A stretch of DNA of 64,000 bases from Pseudoalteromonas sp. T1lg88 (GTDB taxonomy: Bacteria; Pseudomonadota; Gammaproteobacteria; Enterobacterales; Alteromonadaceae): the NCBI RefSeq assembly GCF_002964765.1, contig NZ_PQCF01000032.1, forward strand, positions 558,001-622,000, in the 5' to 3' direction. The first letter of the stretch is position 1. The number at the start of each line of letters is the position of its first letter. The notes under the pieces were generated by a model, which ran no database searches, was not told the DNA's origin, and saw only the letters and a program-made list of their open reading frames with translations. A program made the translations under genes and the position numbers. Positions 25,252 to 34,102 of this stretch are shown here, piece by piece.

Positions 25252-27096
25252 TTATTCGGTACCAATAAAGCCACCGGTTTGATGGGCCCAGAGCTGGGCA
25301 TAAATGCCGCCTGCAGCGATCAACTCCTGATGCGTGCCTTGTTCAACGATGTGACCCTTATCCATCACTACCAGGCGATCCATTTGCGCTATGGTCGACA
25401 AACGGTGAGCAATGGCTATTACGGTTTTATCCTGCATCAGGGTATCTAAACTGGCCTGAATGGCCGCTTCGACCTCTGAGTCGAGTGCCGAGGTGGCCTC
25501 ATCGAGCACCAATATCGGCGCGTCTTTTAACAGCACTCGGGCAATGGCGATACGCTGGCGCTGACCGCCTGAGAGTTTAACCCCGCGCTCGCCCACTTGA
25601 GCGTCAAGCCCCTTGTTGCCCTTGCTATCTTCAAGCTCTTCGATAAATTCCCAGGCCTTGGCTTGTTTTGCCGCATTGATGATCTGCTCATCGCTGGCAT
25701 CGGCCAGACCATAGCCGATATTTTCACGCACGCTGCGGTGCAATAGGGCGGTGTCTTGTGACACCATGGCGATATGCTGGCGCAGACTCTCCTGAGTGAC
25801 GCCATCTATTGCTTGATTGTCGATGCTGATGGAGCCTTGCTCAACATCGTAAAAGCGCAGCAAAAGGTTAACCAAAGTGGATTTACCGGCGCCTGAGCGT
25901 CCAACCACACCGACCTTTTCTCCTGCGCGAATATGCAAATCCAACCCAGCCAAGACACTGTGTTGTTCATCCTGCTGGGCCTTGCCATAGTTAAAACTAA
26001 TATTGCTAAAGCTAATAGCACCGGATGTTACTTCAAGTGCCTTGGCATCGCGTTTATCTTCAATGGCGATGGGTTTGGTCAGGGTACTCATGCCATCGGC
26101 TACCGTACCTATATTTTCAAATAAGGCGCTTATTTCCCACATGATCCACTGAGCCATACCGTTTAGACGCAGGGCCAGGCTCACGGCGATAGCAATGGCG
26201 CCAACGCTGATAGCACTTAAAGACCACAAGTAAATAGACAGCGCCGCCGTAATAGCCACTAAGGTATAGTTGAGCACTTGCACGCTCACTTGAAGGCCTG
26301 TCGCCAAACGCATTTGGCGATAAACGGGATCTAAAAACAGCTCCATCGACTCCTTGGCGTAGCGCTCTTCTTTCGATGAGTGGGAAAACAGCTTAATGGT
26401 GGAAATATTGGTGTAGCTGTCAACGATACGGCCTGTCATTTGCGAACGCGCCTCTGCTTGCTCCTCGGCAACGCGCTTTAAACGAGGAATAAAATAGCGT
26501 TGAATACAGGCGTAGCCTACCAGCCAGAGCAACATGGGCGCTGTCAGGCGCCAGTCTGCCTGGCCAATAAACAGCAGCATGGCAGTAAAATAAACCAGAA
26601 TATAGACGGCAACATCTAACAGCTTGATCACGGTTTCCCGTACCGCCAGGGATGTTTGCATTACCTTGGTAGCGATACGTCCGGCAAAGTCATCCTGATA
26701 AAAGCTCATGCTTTGGCGCAACAAATAGCGGTGCGCTAGCCAGCGGATCGACATGGGATAATTGCCAAGTAGAGCCTGATGCAATACGGCGGAATGAACA
26801 AACACCAGTATGGGCAAGATGATCAAGGTCAAAATACCCATAAACCAGAGTTTGCCGCTGTCTTTGGCGAACAGCTGCTGTGGTGTGGTCTGATTGAGCC
26901 AATCAACCAGCTGACCCATAAAGCTAAATAGCGATACCTCAATTACAGCTAAAAGTGCGGCACTGATAGACATAACCGCCAGCGGCCATTCCATTCCTCG
27001 GGTGTAATAACGACAAAATGCCAGCAAGCCTTTAGGTGGCGCTTGTGTGCTGCGCTCGGGGAAGGGGCGGGTTAGCTTTTCAAAAAATGCAAACAT
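25252..27096 (-). CDS. ABC exporter, fused permease and ATPase
   Basis: A 614-residue half-transporter of the MsbA/multidrug-lipid exporter type. Residues ~35-330 hold six hydrophobic segments (ABC type-1 transmembrane domain, e.g. AVMSISAALLAVIEVSLFSFMG, VAVYILVYFTAMLLFIG). The ATPase domain has Walker A GRSGAGKS, the Q-loop in AMVSQDTALLHRS, signature LSGGQRQRIAIARVL, Walker B ILVLDEATSALDS, and the H-loop IAHRLSTI. It would work as a homodimer in the inner membrane. The substrate is not predictable: there is no adjacent outer-membrane factor or biosynthetic gene. It is flanked by terminators, so it is probably monocistronic. Confidence 0.9.
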   Translation of the reverse strand: MFAFFEKLTRPFPERSTQAPPKGLLAFCRYYTRGMEWPLAVMSISAALLAVIEVSLFSFMGQLVDWLNQTTPQQLFAKDSGKLWFMGILTLIILPILVFVHSAVLHQALLGNYPMSIRWLAHRYLLRQSMSFYQDDFAGRIATKVMQTSLAVRETVIKLLDVAVYILVYFTAMLLFIGQADWRLTAPMLLWLVGYACIQRYFIPRLKRVAEEQAEARSQMTGRIVDSYTNISTIKLFSHSSKEERYAKESMELFLDPVYRQMRLATGLQVSVQVLNYTLVAITAALSIYLWSLSAISVGAIAIAVSLALRLNGMAQWIMWEISALFENIGTVADGMSTLTKPIAIEDKRDAKALEVTSGAISFSNISFNYGKAQQDEQHSVLAGLDLHIRAGEKVGVVGRSGAGKSTLVNLLLRFYDVEQGSISIDNQAIDGVTQESLRQHIAMVSQDTALLHRSVRENIGYGLADASDEQIINAAKQAKAWEFIEELEDSKGNKGLDAQVGERGVKLSGGQRQRIAIARVLLKDAPILVLDEATSALDSEVEAAIQASLDTLMQDKTVIAIAHRLSTIAQMDRLVVMDKGHIVEQGTHQELIAAGGIYAQLWAHQTGGFIGTE

Positions 27097-27224
27097 AAGA
27101 CCATAAACAACTAATACTGTTAATGGCGCAGTGTAGCGGCTTTAAAAAGAGCTGCCTAGCCATAGCGCGTGGCAATTCGGCAACAGTGTGCGGCTTAGGG
27201 GATTAATTAATGTTACTTGGATCA

Positions 27225-27252
27225 TAACAAAGGCCCCTGTGCTGGGGCCTTC
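27225..27252 (-). terminator. Terminator of the acyl-CoA synthetase gene
   Basis: On the minus strand AAGGCCCC and GGGGCCTT form an eight-pair stem with a short loop, followed by TTTGTT, immediately after the stop codon. Confidence 0.75.
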
Positions 27253-27256
27253 GGGC

Positions 27257-28969
27257 TTATACCGCTAATGCTTGCTCTGCTTCGAGCTTAGCAATCATTT
27301 GTTCACGCATTTTGAATTTTTGTAGTTTACCGGTCACCGTCATTGGGTATTCGTCGACGATTTCAATGTATTTGGGAATTTTAAAGTAAGCCAAGTGTTC
27401 TTTAAGATAGTCACGCACCTGTTGCTCGTTGAGGAAATGGCCATCTTTTAATTTAAGCCACAGGCACACCTGCTCGCCGAACTTATCATCGGGAATACCA
27501 AATACGGCGGCATCACTGATTGCCTCGTTAAGGTATAACAGCTCTTCAATTTCGCGCGGGTAGATGTTTTCACCGCCACGTATGATCATGTCCTTGATAC
27601 GACCCACTATGGTGACATAGCCTTGCTCGTCCATAACTCCAAGATCGCCTGAGTGCAGCCAGCCTTGTGCGTCTATGGTGGCCTTAGTTTTCGCTTCATC
27701 ACCCCAGTAACCCTGCATTACGCAATAGCCGCGGGCACATATTTCCCCGGCCGTGCCAATGGCTGCAACGTCGCCGCGCTCATCGATAATTTTCACTTCG
27801 GTGTGCGCCATGGCCCGGCCTACGGTTTCCACCTGCTTCTCTATAGGAGAGTCCATCTCGGTAATATGATTAATGGGGCTGCATTCGGTTTGTCCATAGC
27901 CAATCAGTACTTGTGTCATATTAAATTCACTGTGCACCTTGCGCATCAATTCCTGCGGGCAGGTGGCGCCAGCCATGACCCCGGTACGCAGAGTAGAAAG
28001 GTCAAACTGAGAAAATTCCGGGAGCTCTAATTGCGCAATAAACATGGTAGGCACACCATGTAAGGCGGTGCAGCGCTCCTGCTCAACAACTTTTAGCGTG
28101 GTCAGGGGTTCAAACGACAGGCTAGGGAAGATGGCGCAGGCGCCACTAGCAACACAGACCAGGTTGCCGAGCACCATGCCAAAACAGTGGTACAAGGGCA
28201 CAGGAATGCACAGGCGGTCGTTTTCGTTAAAGTGCATGGCACGCGCAACGAGCAAGCCGTTATTCAATATATTTCTATGGCTTAGGGTCGCGCCTTTTGG
28301 GTTGCCCGTAGTGCCCGAGGTAAACTGAATATTGATGGCGTCATCCGGGCTGAGCAGCGTTGCGATTTCCTGCATCTGCTTATAATGCTGATCTCGGCCT
28401 AAATTCTGTAACTGGGCAAAGGGCAGCATACCGGGGAGCTCTTGCTCACCTATACTGACTACCTTAATCAATGAAGGCAGTTTAGCAATTGGCCCTTGGT
28501 GGTTAGGCTCTTTTAACTCTGGCGCTAACTGATACAGCATTTCGACATAATTTGATGCCTTAAACTGCTGCGCCATGACCAGAAATTTCACCTCAACGTT
28601 ATTGATGGCAAATTCCAGTTCGTGAGGGCGGTAAGCCGGGTTTAGGCACACCATAATGGCGCCGATTTTCGCCGTCGCCATTTGGATCAGTGACCATTCG
28701 ATATTATTCGGGGACCAAATGCCGACCCTGTCTCCGGGCTGTACGCCTAATGCCAATAGGCCGGTGGCGACCCGCTCTATTTCTTCAAGGTAACGTTTAT
28801 AGCTCCATCGTATGTCTTGGTGGCAAAAGACTATGGCTTCTTTATCCTCATAGGTGTCGACAATACCTTGCAGGTAACCGCCTATTGTCTGCTCGCTAAG
28901 GCTAATTTGGCTGGTGCCTTGATACGCGCTGTGAGTAAGAGGAAATTGCTGGTTTAAATGCGTGGGCAT
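27257..28969 (-). CDS. AMP-forming acyl-CoA synthetase
   Basis: An ANL-superfamily ligase that activates a carboxylic acid to its acyl-CoA through an acyl-AMP. The start is ATG 28969 (MPTHLNQQFPLTHSAYQG), six bases after AAGGAGG, giving 570 residues; an ATG 12 codons upstream lacks this site. The P-loop FTSGTTGNPKGATLSHRN, GYGQTECSP, the hinge D in LHSGDLGVMDEQGYVTIVGRIKDMIIRGGENIYPREIEE, and the catalytic lysine in PMTVTGKLQKFKMRE are intact. It resembles medium- to long-chain fatty acyl-CoA synthetases used with branched-chain or fatty acid breakdown. The exact chain length cannot be told from sequence. Confidence 0.9.
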   Translation of the reverse strand: MPTHLNQQFPLTHSAYQGTSQISLSEQTIGGYLQGIVDTYEDKEAIVFCHQDIRWSYKRYLEEIERVATGLLALGVQPGDRVGIWSPNNIEWSLIQMATAKIGAIMVCLNPAYRPHELEFAINNVEVKFLVMAQQFKASNYVEMLYQLAPELKEPNHQGPIAKLPSLIKVVSIGEQELPGMLPFAQLQNLGRDQHYKQMQEIATLLSPDDAINIQFTSGTTGNPKGATLSHRNILNNGLLVARAMHFNENDRLCIPVPLYHCFGMVLGNLVCVASGACAIFPSLSFEPLTTLKVVEQERCTALHGVPTMFIAQLELPEFSQFDLSTLRTGVMAGATCPQELMRKVHSEFNMTQVLIGYGQTECSPINHITEMDSPIEKQVETVGRAMAHTEVKIIDERGDVAAIGTAGEICARGYCVMQGYWGDEAKTKATIDAQGWLHSGDLGVMDEQGYVTIVGRIKDMIIRGGENIYPREIEELLYLNEAISDAAVFGIPDDKFGEQVCLWLKLKDGHFLNEQQVRDYLKEHLAYFKIPKYIEIVDEYPMTVTGKLQKFKMREQMIAKLEAEQALAV

Positions 28970-29180
28970 ACTGTGCCTCCTTGGCGCAAAGTGAATTTTA
29001 CTCAATCAATTCTTAGCAACTACTCAAACATAGATTGTCGACACATGCCATTAAAAAAGACGATTAACCCTGCAGATTCGACTAAAGGTGTAGATAGGTG
29101 TCGACAAAGAGTGGGGAGTTTAGGTAAGTAGGGCAAGAGTAATGAATTGAAAAATCTAGTGTGTGGGCAAGCTAGACGCT

Positions 29181-29328
29181 TATACCAATTCTGTTAAGTA
29201 TGAGATCAGAGGTAGCGCTGGTTAAATGATATGATAACAAGGCGTTATTTTTCTTATGTAGTTATTCTACATAGAAAAATACCAACGCCGTTAGCATGAT
29301 ATTTAGCCCGTAAGTGAATTGGTATTAT
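29181..29328. repeat. MITE-like palindromic repeat element
   Basis: A roughly 148-base imperfect inverted repeat. The ends are TATACCAATTC (29181-29191) and GAATTGGTATTA (29316-29327). The arms continue inwards through imperfect ATGATATGATAACAAGG / CGTTAGCATGATAT segments to a core hairpin, in which GGCGTTATTTTTCTTATGTAG pairs, with one bulge, with the segment at 29266-29289 around TTATT. It encodes no protein. Elements with ATACCAATT ends are widespread between genes in Alteromonadales (from memory). It sits in the 435-base gap between the acyl-CoA synthetase and mntP. Confidence 0.8.
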
Positions 29329-29342
29329 AAAGAAGGGGGAGT

Positions 29343-29369
29343 GGGCCCGGCGCAAATTTGCCCGGACCC
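29343..29369. other. GC-rich hairpin downstream of mntP
   Basis: Arms GGGCCCGG (29343-29350) and CCGGACCC (29362-29369, one G-T pair) enclose the self-complementary GCAAATTTGC. No T-run follows on either strand, so it is not a standard intrinsic terminator. It lies 35 bases beyond the mntP stop and 14 bases from the repeat element. Confidence 0.5.
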
Positions 29370-29404
29370 TATTGGTTATTCTGTAATAAGGAGCTAGACG
29401 AGTG

Positions 29405-29944
29405 TTAGAAAAGGAGGATTTTAAATCCGATAAGGATCAAGACCACACCGCCGAGTAATTCTGCTTTGCTTTCTAACCAGGTGCCGCTGCGGGCACCAAC
29501 AAATACGCCGACAAAACTAAATACCAGGGTGACTGCCCCGATAATTGCACAAGCCAACAAGGGGTGCACATCTAGCAGGGTTAAGGTAAAACCCGCAGCC
29601 ATGGCATCAATGCTTGTAGCTATGGCCAGTAACAACAACACCTTATGGGTGATTTGCGCTATATCTTCTTCGATGCCTTCACTGAGGGCTTCAAAAATCA
29701 TTTTTGCGCCGATAAGCAGTAATAAGCCAAAGGCTATCCAATGAGCATAGGCGTCCACCCAGCCCAGCACGCCTTTACCACCGAGATAACCAATTAACGG
29801 CATAAAGCCTTGGAACAAACCAAAATACACACCGGCTTTGAGTGCCAACGAGCGCGTTAAGCTGGTGTGTTTTGAGCCAAGCCCGATGGATACTGCGAAC
29901 GCGTCCATGCTTAGGGCCACGGCTAAGATAAAAACTTCAATCAT
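29405..29944 (-). CDS. mntP: Manganese efflux pump MntP
   Basis: MntP exports Mn(II) across the inner membrane. The start is ATG 29944 ([26 protein letters not shown]), giving 179 residues; an upstream ATG would add 26 residues that do not fit the family. Six hydrophobic segments make two repeats of three. The conserved acidic residues in MDAFAVSIG and in the second repeat [13 protein letters not shown], plus GAKMIFEAL, are visible. No yybP-ykoY manganese riboswitch fits in the 92 bases upstream, which are mostly the terminator of the DUF3010 gene. Confidence 0.93.
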   Translation of the reverse strand: MIEVFILAVALSMDAFAVSIGLGSKHTSLTRSLALKAGVYFGLFQGFMPLIGYLGGKGVLGWVDAYAHWIAFGLLLLIGAKMIFEALSEGIEEDIAQITHKVLLLLAIATSIDAMAAGFTLTLLDVHPLLACAIIGAVTLVFSFVGVFVGARSGTWLESKAELLGGVVLILIGFKILLF

Positions 29945-29985
29945 AAGAGAGCTCGCTATCGTTGATTTAAAAAAGAGTGAGCAAC

Positions 29986-30014
29986 ATAAAAAAGGCCGCT
30001 TGAAAAAGCGACCT
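29986..30014 (-). terminator. Terminator of the DUF3010 gene
   Basis: On the minus strand AGGTCGCTT-TTTC-AAGCGGCCT (one G-T pair) is followed by TTTTTT. It lies between the DUF3010 gene and mntP, so mntP needs read-through or a promoter within about 40 bases. Confidence 0.85.
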
Positions 30015-30036
30015 AGTAGCATGTAATTCTTGGCGC

Positions 30037-30477
30037 TTAATCCTTGGCGTAGGTGCGCTGCATTATATACACATAAGCTGTGATAAATGCTTGTTCTTGG
30101 AATTTCTTTAAGCCAGTTTCTTCAAAATCGATAGGAACAGGGTTGCGCTTTAATTGCTCTTTCATGGTGGTGGCATTAAGAACACACACATCTAGGTCGG
30201 GAATAAGCTGCAGCGCCGTTTCCATTTTAAAACCAACGGCACCACCGGCGAACTTGCCCTTTTGTGGACGACCTTTAATGGCGATTGAATCAACGCCATA
30301 GTCTTCCATCAGCTTTTTAAAATCGCGGTAAAACTTTTGTACTTGTTCCGTGTCGTCGGCGTCACTGAGTACAAAACGTGTTTGTCGTACGTCGCGAATG
30401 TCGAAAACGTCATTGTCTTTTGATAATAAGCACAGCAGCACTTCGCTGCCTTTAATTTCTACACCACAGGTATTCAT
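30037..30477 (-). CDS. DUF3010 family protein
   Basis: A 146-residue cytoplasmic protein of a small gammaproteobacterial family with no known function. The recognisable features are the N-terminal [16 protein letters not shown], a strand-turn pattern that looks RNase H/actin-like, [28 protein letters not shown], and the C-terminal [16 protein letters not shown]. There is no signal peptide or membrane segment. It is transcribed divergently from thrS across 250 bases and ends at its own terminator. The RuvC/RNase H-like reading is my inference from GVEIKGSE and should be tested by structure prediction. Confidence 0.8.
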   Translation of the reverse strand: MNTCGVEIKGSEVLLCLLSKDNDVFDIRDVRQTRFVLSDADDTEQVQKFYRDFKKLMEDYGVDSIAIKGRPQKGKFAGGAVGFKMETALQLIPDLDVCVLNATTMKEQLKRNPVPIDFEETGLKKFQEQAFITAYVYIMQRTYAKD

Positions 30478-30727
30478 GTTATATCGCCTTTGTATTCAAT
30501 GGCCTCTAGTATATCAGAGATGGTGTAAAAACAATGGAATAAAATTATTCCTTGAACCTTGAATTTGTATGCAGGGCACGCGAGAATAGCCGCTTGCGCT
30601 CATACTCAGGCGCAACAACATCATCGCAATGCTTGTTGGTATAAGCGTTGATTATGAATTAAATCGATTAAATATAACTTACTACATGTGGCGCGGCGTA
30701 GGTGTCACCACTGTAAAAGGATTAAAC

Positions 30728-32637
30728 ATGCCTGTAATTACTCTTCCTGACGGTAGTCAGCGTATTTTTGATAACCCAGTCTCAACAATGGATGTGGCCT
30801 TTGATATCGGCCCAGGTCTTGCGAAAGCAACCATTGCCGGCCGTGTAAACGGCGAGCGCGTTGATGCCTGTGACCTTATAACCGAAGATGCGCGTTTAGA
30901 GATTATCACCGCCAAAGATGAAGATGGTTTAGAAATTATTCGCCACTCTTGTGCTCACCTTATTGGTCATGCCATTAAACAGCTTTACCCGGACGCCAAA
31001 ATGGCCATAGGTCCGACAATCGACAACGGCTTTTATTACGATGTCGATATGGAGCACTCGCTGACGCAAGAAGATCTTGAAGCGCTGGAAAAGCGCATGC
31101 TTGAGCTTGCAAAAACCAAATACGATGTAGTTAAAAAGGTTGTCAGCTGGCAAGAAGCCCGCGATGCCTTTGCTGCACGTGGCGAAACCTACAAGATGGA
31201 AATCCTTGACGAAAATATCTCAAAAGATGACCGTCCTGGCCTATACCATCACGAAGAGTATGTTGACATGTGTCGTGGCCCGCACGTACCTAACATGTCT
31301 TTCTGTCAGCACTTCAAACTGATGAAGGTAGCCGGCGCATACTGGCGTGGCGATTCAGAAAACAAGATGCTGCAACGTATCTACGGCACCGCGTGGGGCG
31401 ATAAAAAGCAACTTAAAGCGTATTTGCAACGTTTAGAAGAAGCCGAAAAACGTGACCACCGTAAAATCGGTAAAGCACTTGACCTATGGCACTGGCAAGA
31501 AGAAGCGCCGGGCATGGTGTTTTGGCATAACGACGGCTGGAGCATTTATCGCGAGCTAGAAGATTTCGTTCGTGAGAAGTTACGCGAGTACGATTACGAA
31601 GAAGTTAAAGGCCCATTGATGATGGACCGTGTACTGTGGGAAAAATCAGGTCACTGGGACAATATGGCGACGCCATGTTTACTACCGAGTCTGAAAAGCG
31701 CGAGTACGCTATTAAACCTATGAACTGCCCAGGTCACGTACAAATCTTTAACCAGGGTTTAAAATCATACCGCGACCTGCCACTGCGCATGGCCGAATTC
31801 GGTTGTTGTCACCGTAATGAGCCATCGGGTGCACTGCACGGTTTGATGCGTGTACGCGGCTTTACTCAGGATGATGCCCATATCTTCTGTACCGAAGAGC
31901 AGATCCTGGATGAAGTAGCGGCCTGTATCGACATGGTTTACGACACTTACTCAACTTTCGGCTTTGAAAAAATCGTGGTTAAGCTGTCGACACGTCCAGA
32001 GCAACGTATCGGTGAAGATGCGCTTTGGGGTCGTGCCGAACAAGCGCTGGCGCAGGCGCTCATGGACAAGGATATAGAGTTTGAATACCTGCCAGGCGAG
32101 GGCGCCTTCTACGGGCCAAAAATCGAATTTACTTTATACGATTGTTTGGAACGCGCATGGCAATGTGGTACGGTGCAGCTAGACTTTATGTTGCCGGGTC
32201 GTTTGGGCGCAACTTACGTTGCTGAAAACAACGAACGTCGCACTCCAGTAATGATCCACCGCGCGATTTTGGGTTCAATCGAGCGCTTCATCGGTATTTT
32301 GACCGAAGAATACGCGGGATTATTCCCAACCTGGTTGGCGCCAAAGCAGGTAGTATTGATGAATATTACCGATAAGCAGGCCGATTATGTGCAAGAAGTT
32401 GTACAAAAATTAAATAAACTGGGTATTCGTGCTGCAGCCGACTTGAGAAATGAGAAAATTGGCTTTAAAATTCGCGAACATACTTTAAAACGTATTCCTT
32501 ACCTGTTAGTAGTTGGCGACAAAGAAGTTGAAGAACAGGAAGTCGCGGTAAGGACACGTACAGGTGAAGACCTGGGCAAGTTTAAAGTCGATGACTTTAT
32601 TACAAAAATCGCAGACGAAATTAAGAATAGACGTTAG
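30728..32637 (+). CDS. thrS: Threonyl-tRNA synthetase, interrupted by a frameshift
   Basis: ThrRS charges tRNA-Thr and edits Ser-tRNA-Thr. The first part runs from ATG 30728 ([23 protein letters not shown] upstream) through the TGS domain, the editing domain ([22 protein letters not shown]) and the catalytic start to EKSGHWDN. The frame then breaks at about 31662, and the expected [27 protein letters not shown] continues one frame back to the stop at 32637. Adding one T in the AAT-ATG junction restores an ordinary 636-residue enzyme (642 in E. coli). Motif 2, the zinc-binding CPGH, and the anticodon-binding C-terminus ([14 protein letters not shown]) are all intact. As read here, translation would stop at 31723. 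Confidence 0.93.
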
Positions 32638-32647
32638 TCTGTGATTG

Positions 32648-32688
32648 AAAAAGGGTGTGCCAAATACTGAAGGTGACACCCTTTTTTG
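32648..32688 (+). terminator. Intrinsic terminator/attenuator between thrS and infC
   Basis: Arms AAAAAGGGTGT (32648-32658) and ACACCCTTTTT (32676-32686) form an 11-pair stem followed by TTTTTTG and more T. It lies 10 bases after the thrS stop and ends about 28 bases before the infC start, leaving no room for a full promoter between them. Confidence 0.82.
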
Positions 32689-32715
32689 TTTTTAATATTC
32701 TTGGAGGAACGTACC

Positions 32716-33261
32716 ATTAGAGGCGGAAAAAAGAGTCAACAAACGACTCAAAAAAATCGTATTAACGAAGACATCACGGCAAAAGAAGTTCGACTAATTG
32801 GCTTTGACGGTGAGCAAGCAGGCATTGTGTCTTTGAGTGAAGCGTTGTCATTGGCGGAAGAAGCTGGTGTCGATCTCGTTGAGATCAGCCCTAATGCTGA
32901 GCCACCTGTTTGTAAGGTTATGGACTACGGTAAGTTCATTTTCGAAAAGAGCAAGGCACAAAAAGAACAGAAGAAGAAGCAAAAGCAAATCCAGATTAAG
33001 GAAATCAAGTTCCGTCCGGGTACTGACATTGGTGACTACCAGGTTAAATTGCGCAACCTTCGTAAGTTCTTAGAAGCGGGTGACAAAGCGAAAGTAACTA
33101 TCCGCTTCCGTGGCCGTGAAATGGCCCACCAAGAAATTGGTATCGAACTTTTAAATCGCATTAAAAACGATTTAGAAGATTTGGCAACCTGCGAGTCTTT
33201 CCCTAAGAAAGTCGAAGGTCGTCAAATGATTATGATGCTAGCGCCAGTGGCTAAAAAATAG
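32716..33261 (+). CDS. infC: Translation initiation factor IF-3 (ATT start)
   Basis: IF-3 proofreads the start codon and keeps 30S subunits free. The start is the ATT at 32716, eight bases after GGAGG: the sequence then reads (M)[28 protein letters not shown], which matches E. coli IF-3, itself famous for an AUU start used in autoregulation. No in-frame ATG exists near this site except one far upstream inside the terminator tail. The 181-residue product has the N-domain to about residue 80 ([19 protein letters not shown]), a Lys-rich linker and the C-domain ([32 protein letters not shown]). rpmI and rplT follow. Confidence 0.97.
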   Translation: MRGGKKSQQTTQKNRINEDITAKEVRLIGFDGEQAGIVSLSEALSLAEEAGVDLVEISPNAEPPVCKVMDYGKFIFEKSKAQKEQKKKQKQIQIKEIKFRPGTDIGDYQVKLRNLRKFLEAGDKAKVTIRFRGREMAHQEIGIELLNRIKNDLEDLATCESFPKKVEGRQMIMMLAPVAKK

Positions 33262-33342
33262 TATACTGCGCGGCTTAAGATTTAGTGCAGGTTTACAAGC
33301 TAGCTAAATTGCCTTGGTAATTTATTTAGCACCTGTATCTAT

Positions 33343-33385
33343 CCGGTTGAAAGTAAGGGGCTTTTTAAGTCCCTTCACCGGTTTT
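33343..33385 (+). promoter_or_regulatory. Structured leader of rpmI-rplT (attenuator or L20 site)
   Basis: In the 208-base infC-rpmI spacer a hairpin AAGGG-g-CTT-ttt-AAG-t-CCCTT (33355-33375) is enclosed by CCGGT/ACCGG and followed by TTTT. In E. coli ribosomal protein L20 represses rpmI-rplT through a structured leader here. That this hairpin does the same is inference. Confidence 0.5.
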
Positions 33386-33469
33386 GGGAGTAAGTTAGGC
33401 CAATAAAGTGTCAGTGTAAGCTGGACGCCTGCTTGCTAAATTTAAGCAATATCAATTGGAGTTATTGCA

Positions 33470-33670
33470 ATGGCTTATAAGCTAAAAACACACCGTGGCG
33501 CCGCTAAGCGCTTCAAGAAAACTGCTTCTGGCGGTTTTAAGCGTAAACAAGCGCACCTTCGTCACATTCTGACCAAGAAAACCTCTAAGCGTAAGCTTCA
33601 CCTACGTCCTAAGCTAATGGTTCACAAGAACGACCACGGCTTAGTTTCTCGTATGTTACCATTCGCTTAA
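33470..33670 (+). CDS. rpmI: 50S ribosomal protein L35
   Basis: A 66-residue basic protein, [47 protein letters not shown], a full match to bL35, which sits on the surface of the large subunit. It has a TTGGAG ribosome site. rplT follows after 15 bases. Its translation is expected to be coupled to L20 feedback through the leader upstream. Confidence 0.97.
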   Translation: MAYKLKTHRGAAKRFKKTASGGFKRKQAHLRHILTKKTSKRKLHLRPKLMVHKNDHGLVSRMLPFA

Positions 33671-33685
33671 TAGGGGTATAGAATA

Positions 33686-34045
33686 ATGGCAAGAGTAAAA
33701 CGCGGTACTATCGCGCGCGCACGTCACAAGAAAGTTTTAAAGCAAGCTAAAGGTTACTACGGTGCACGTTCACGTGTTTACCGCGTAGCTTTCCAAGCGG
33801 TTACTAAAGCGGGTCAATACGCTTACCGTGACCGTCGTGCGAAGAAACGTACTTTCCGTCAACTATGGATTGCTCGTATCAACGCTGCAGCTCGTCAAAA
33901 TGGTTTGTCTTACAGCCGTTTCATCAACGGTCTTAAGAAGACTTCTGTAGAGATCGACCGTAAGATCCTTGCAGACATCGCTGTTTATGACCAAACTGCT
34001 TTCGCGGCACTAGTAGCTAAGGCTAAAGAAGGCCTAGAAGCTTAA
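33686..34045 (+). CDS. rplT: 50S ribosomal protein L20
   Basis: A 119-residue protein matching bL20 (118 in E. coli): [70 protein letters not shown]. The long basic N-terminal helix threads 23S rRNA during assembly; the globular C-terminal domain ([23 protein letters not shown]) is the part that represses its own operon in E. coli. It is the last gene of thrS-infC-rpmI-rplT and ends at a strong terminator. Confidence 0.97.
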   Translation: MARVKRGTIARARHKKVLKQAKGYYGARSRVYRVAFQAVTKAGQYAYRDRRAKKRTFRQLWIARINAAARQNGLSYSRFINGLKKTSVEIDRKILADIAVYDQTAFAALVAKAKEGLEA

Positions 34046-34060
34046 TTTGTGCTAGCAGAG

Positions 34061-34086
34061 AAAGGAGCCAATAGGCTCCTTTTTTA
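34061..34086 (+). terminator. Terminator after rplT
   Basis: Arms AAGGAGCC and GGCTCCTT around AATA, followed by a T-run, 16 bases after the rplT stop. Confidence 0.9.
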
Positions 34087-34102
34087 TTGCCTGCAATTCC
34101 TG

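Noticed and set aside
29945..30036. yybP-ykoY manganese riboswitch before mntP
   Set aside because: Only 92 bases are available, and the recognisable structure there is the intrinsic terminator of the upstream DUF3010 gene.
31655..31670. Programmed -1 frameshifting in thrS
   Set aside because: The junction GAC-AAT-ATG has no X-XXY-YYZ slippery heptamer, I see no strong stem just downstream, and thrS is not known to be recoded. A single-base error or mutation explains it better.
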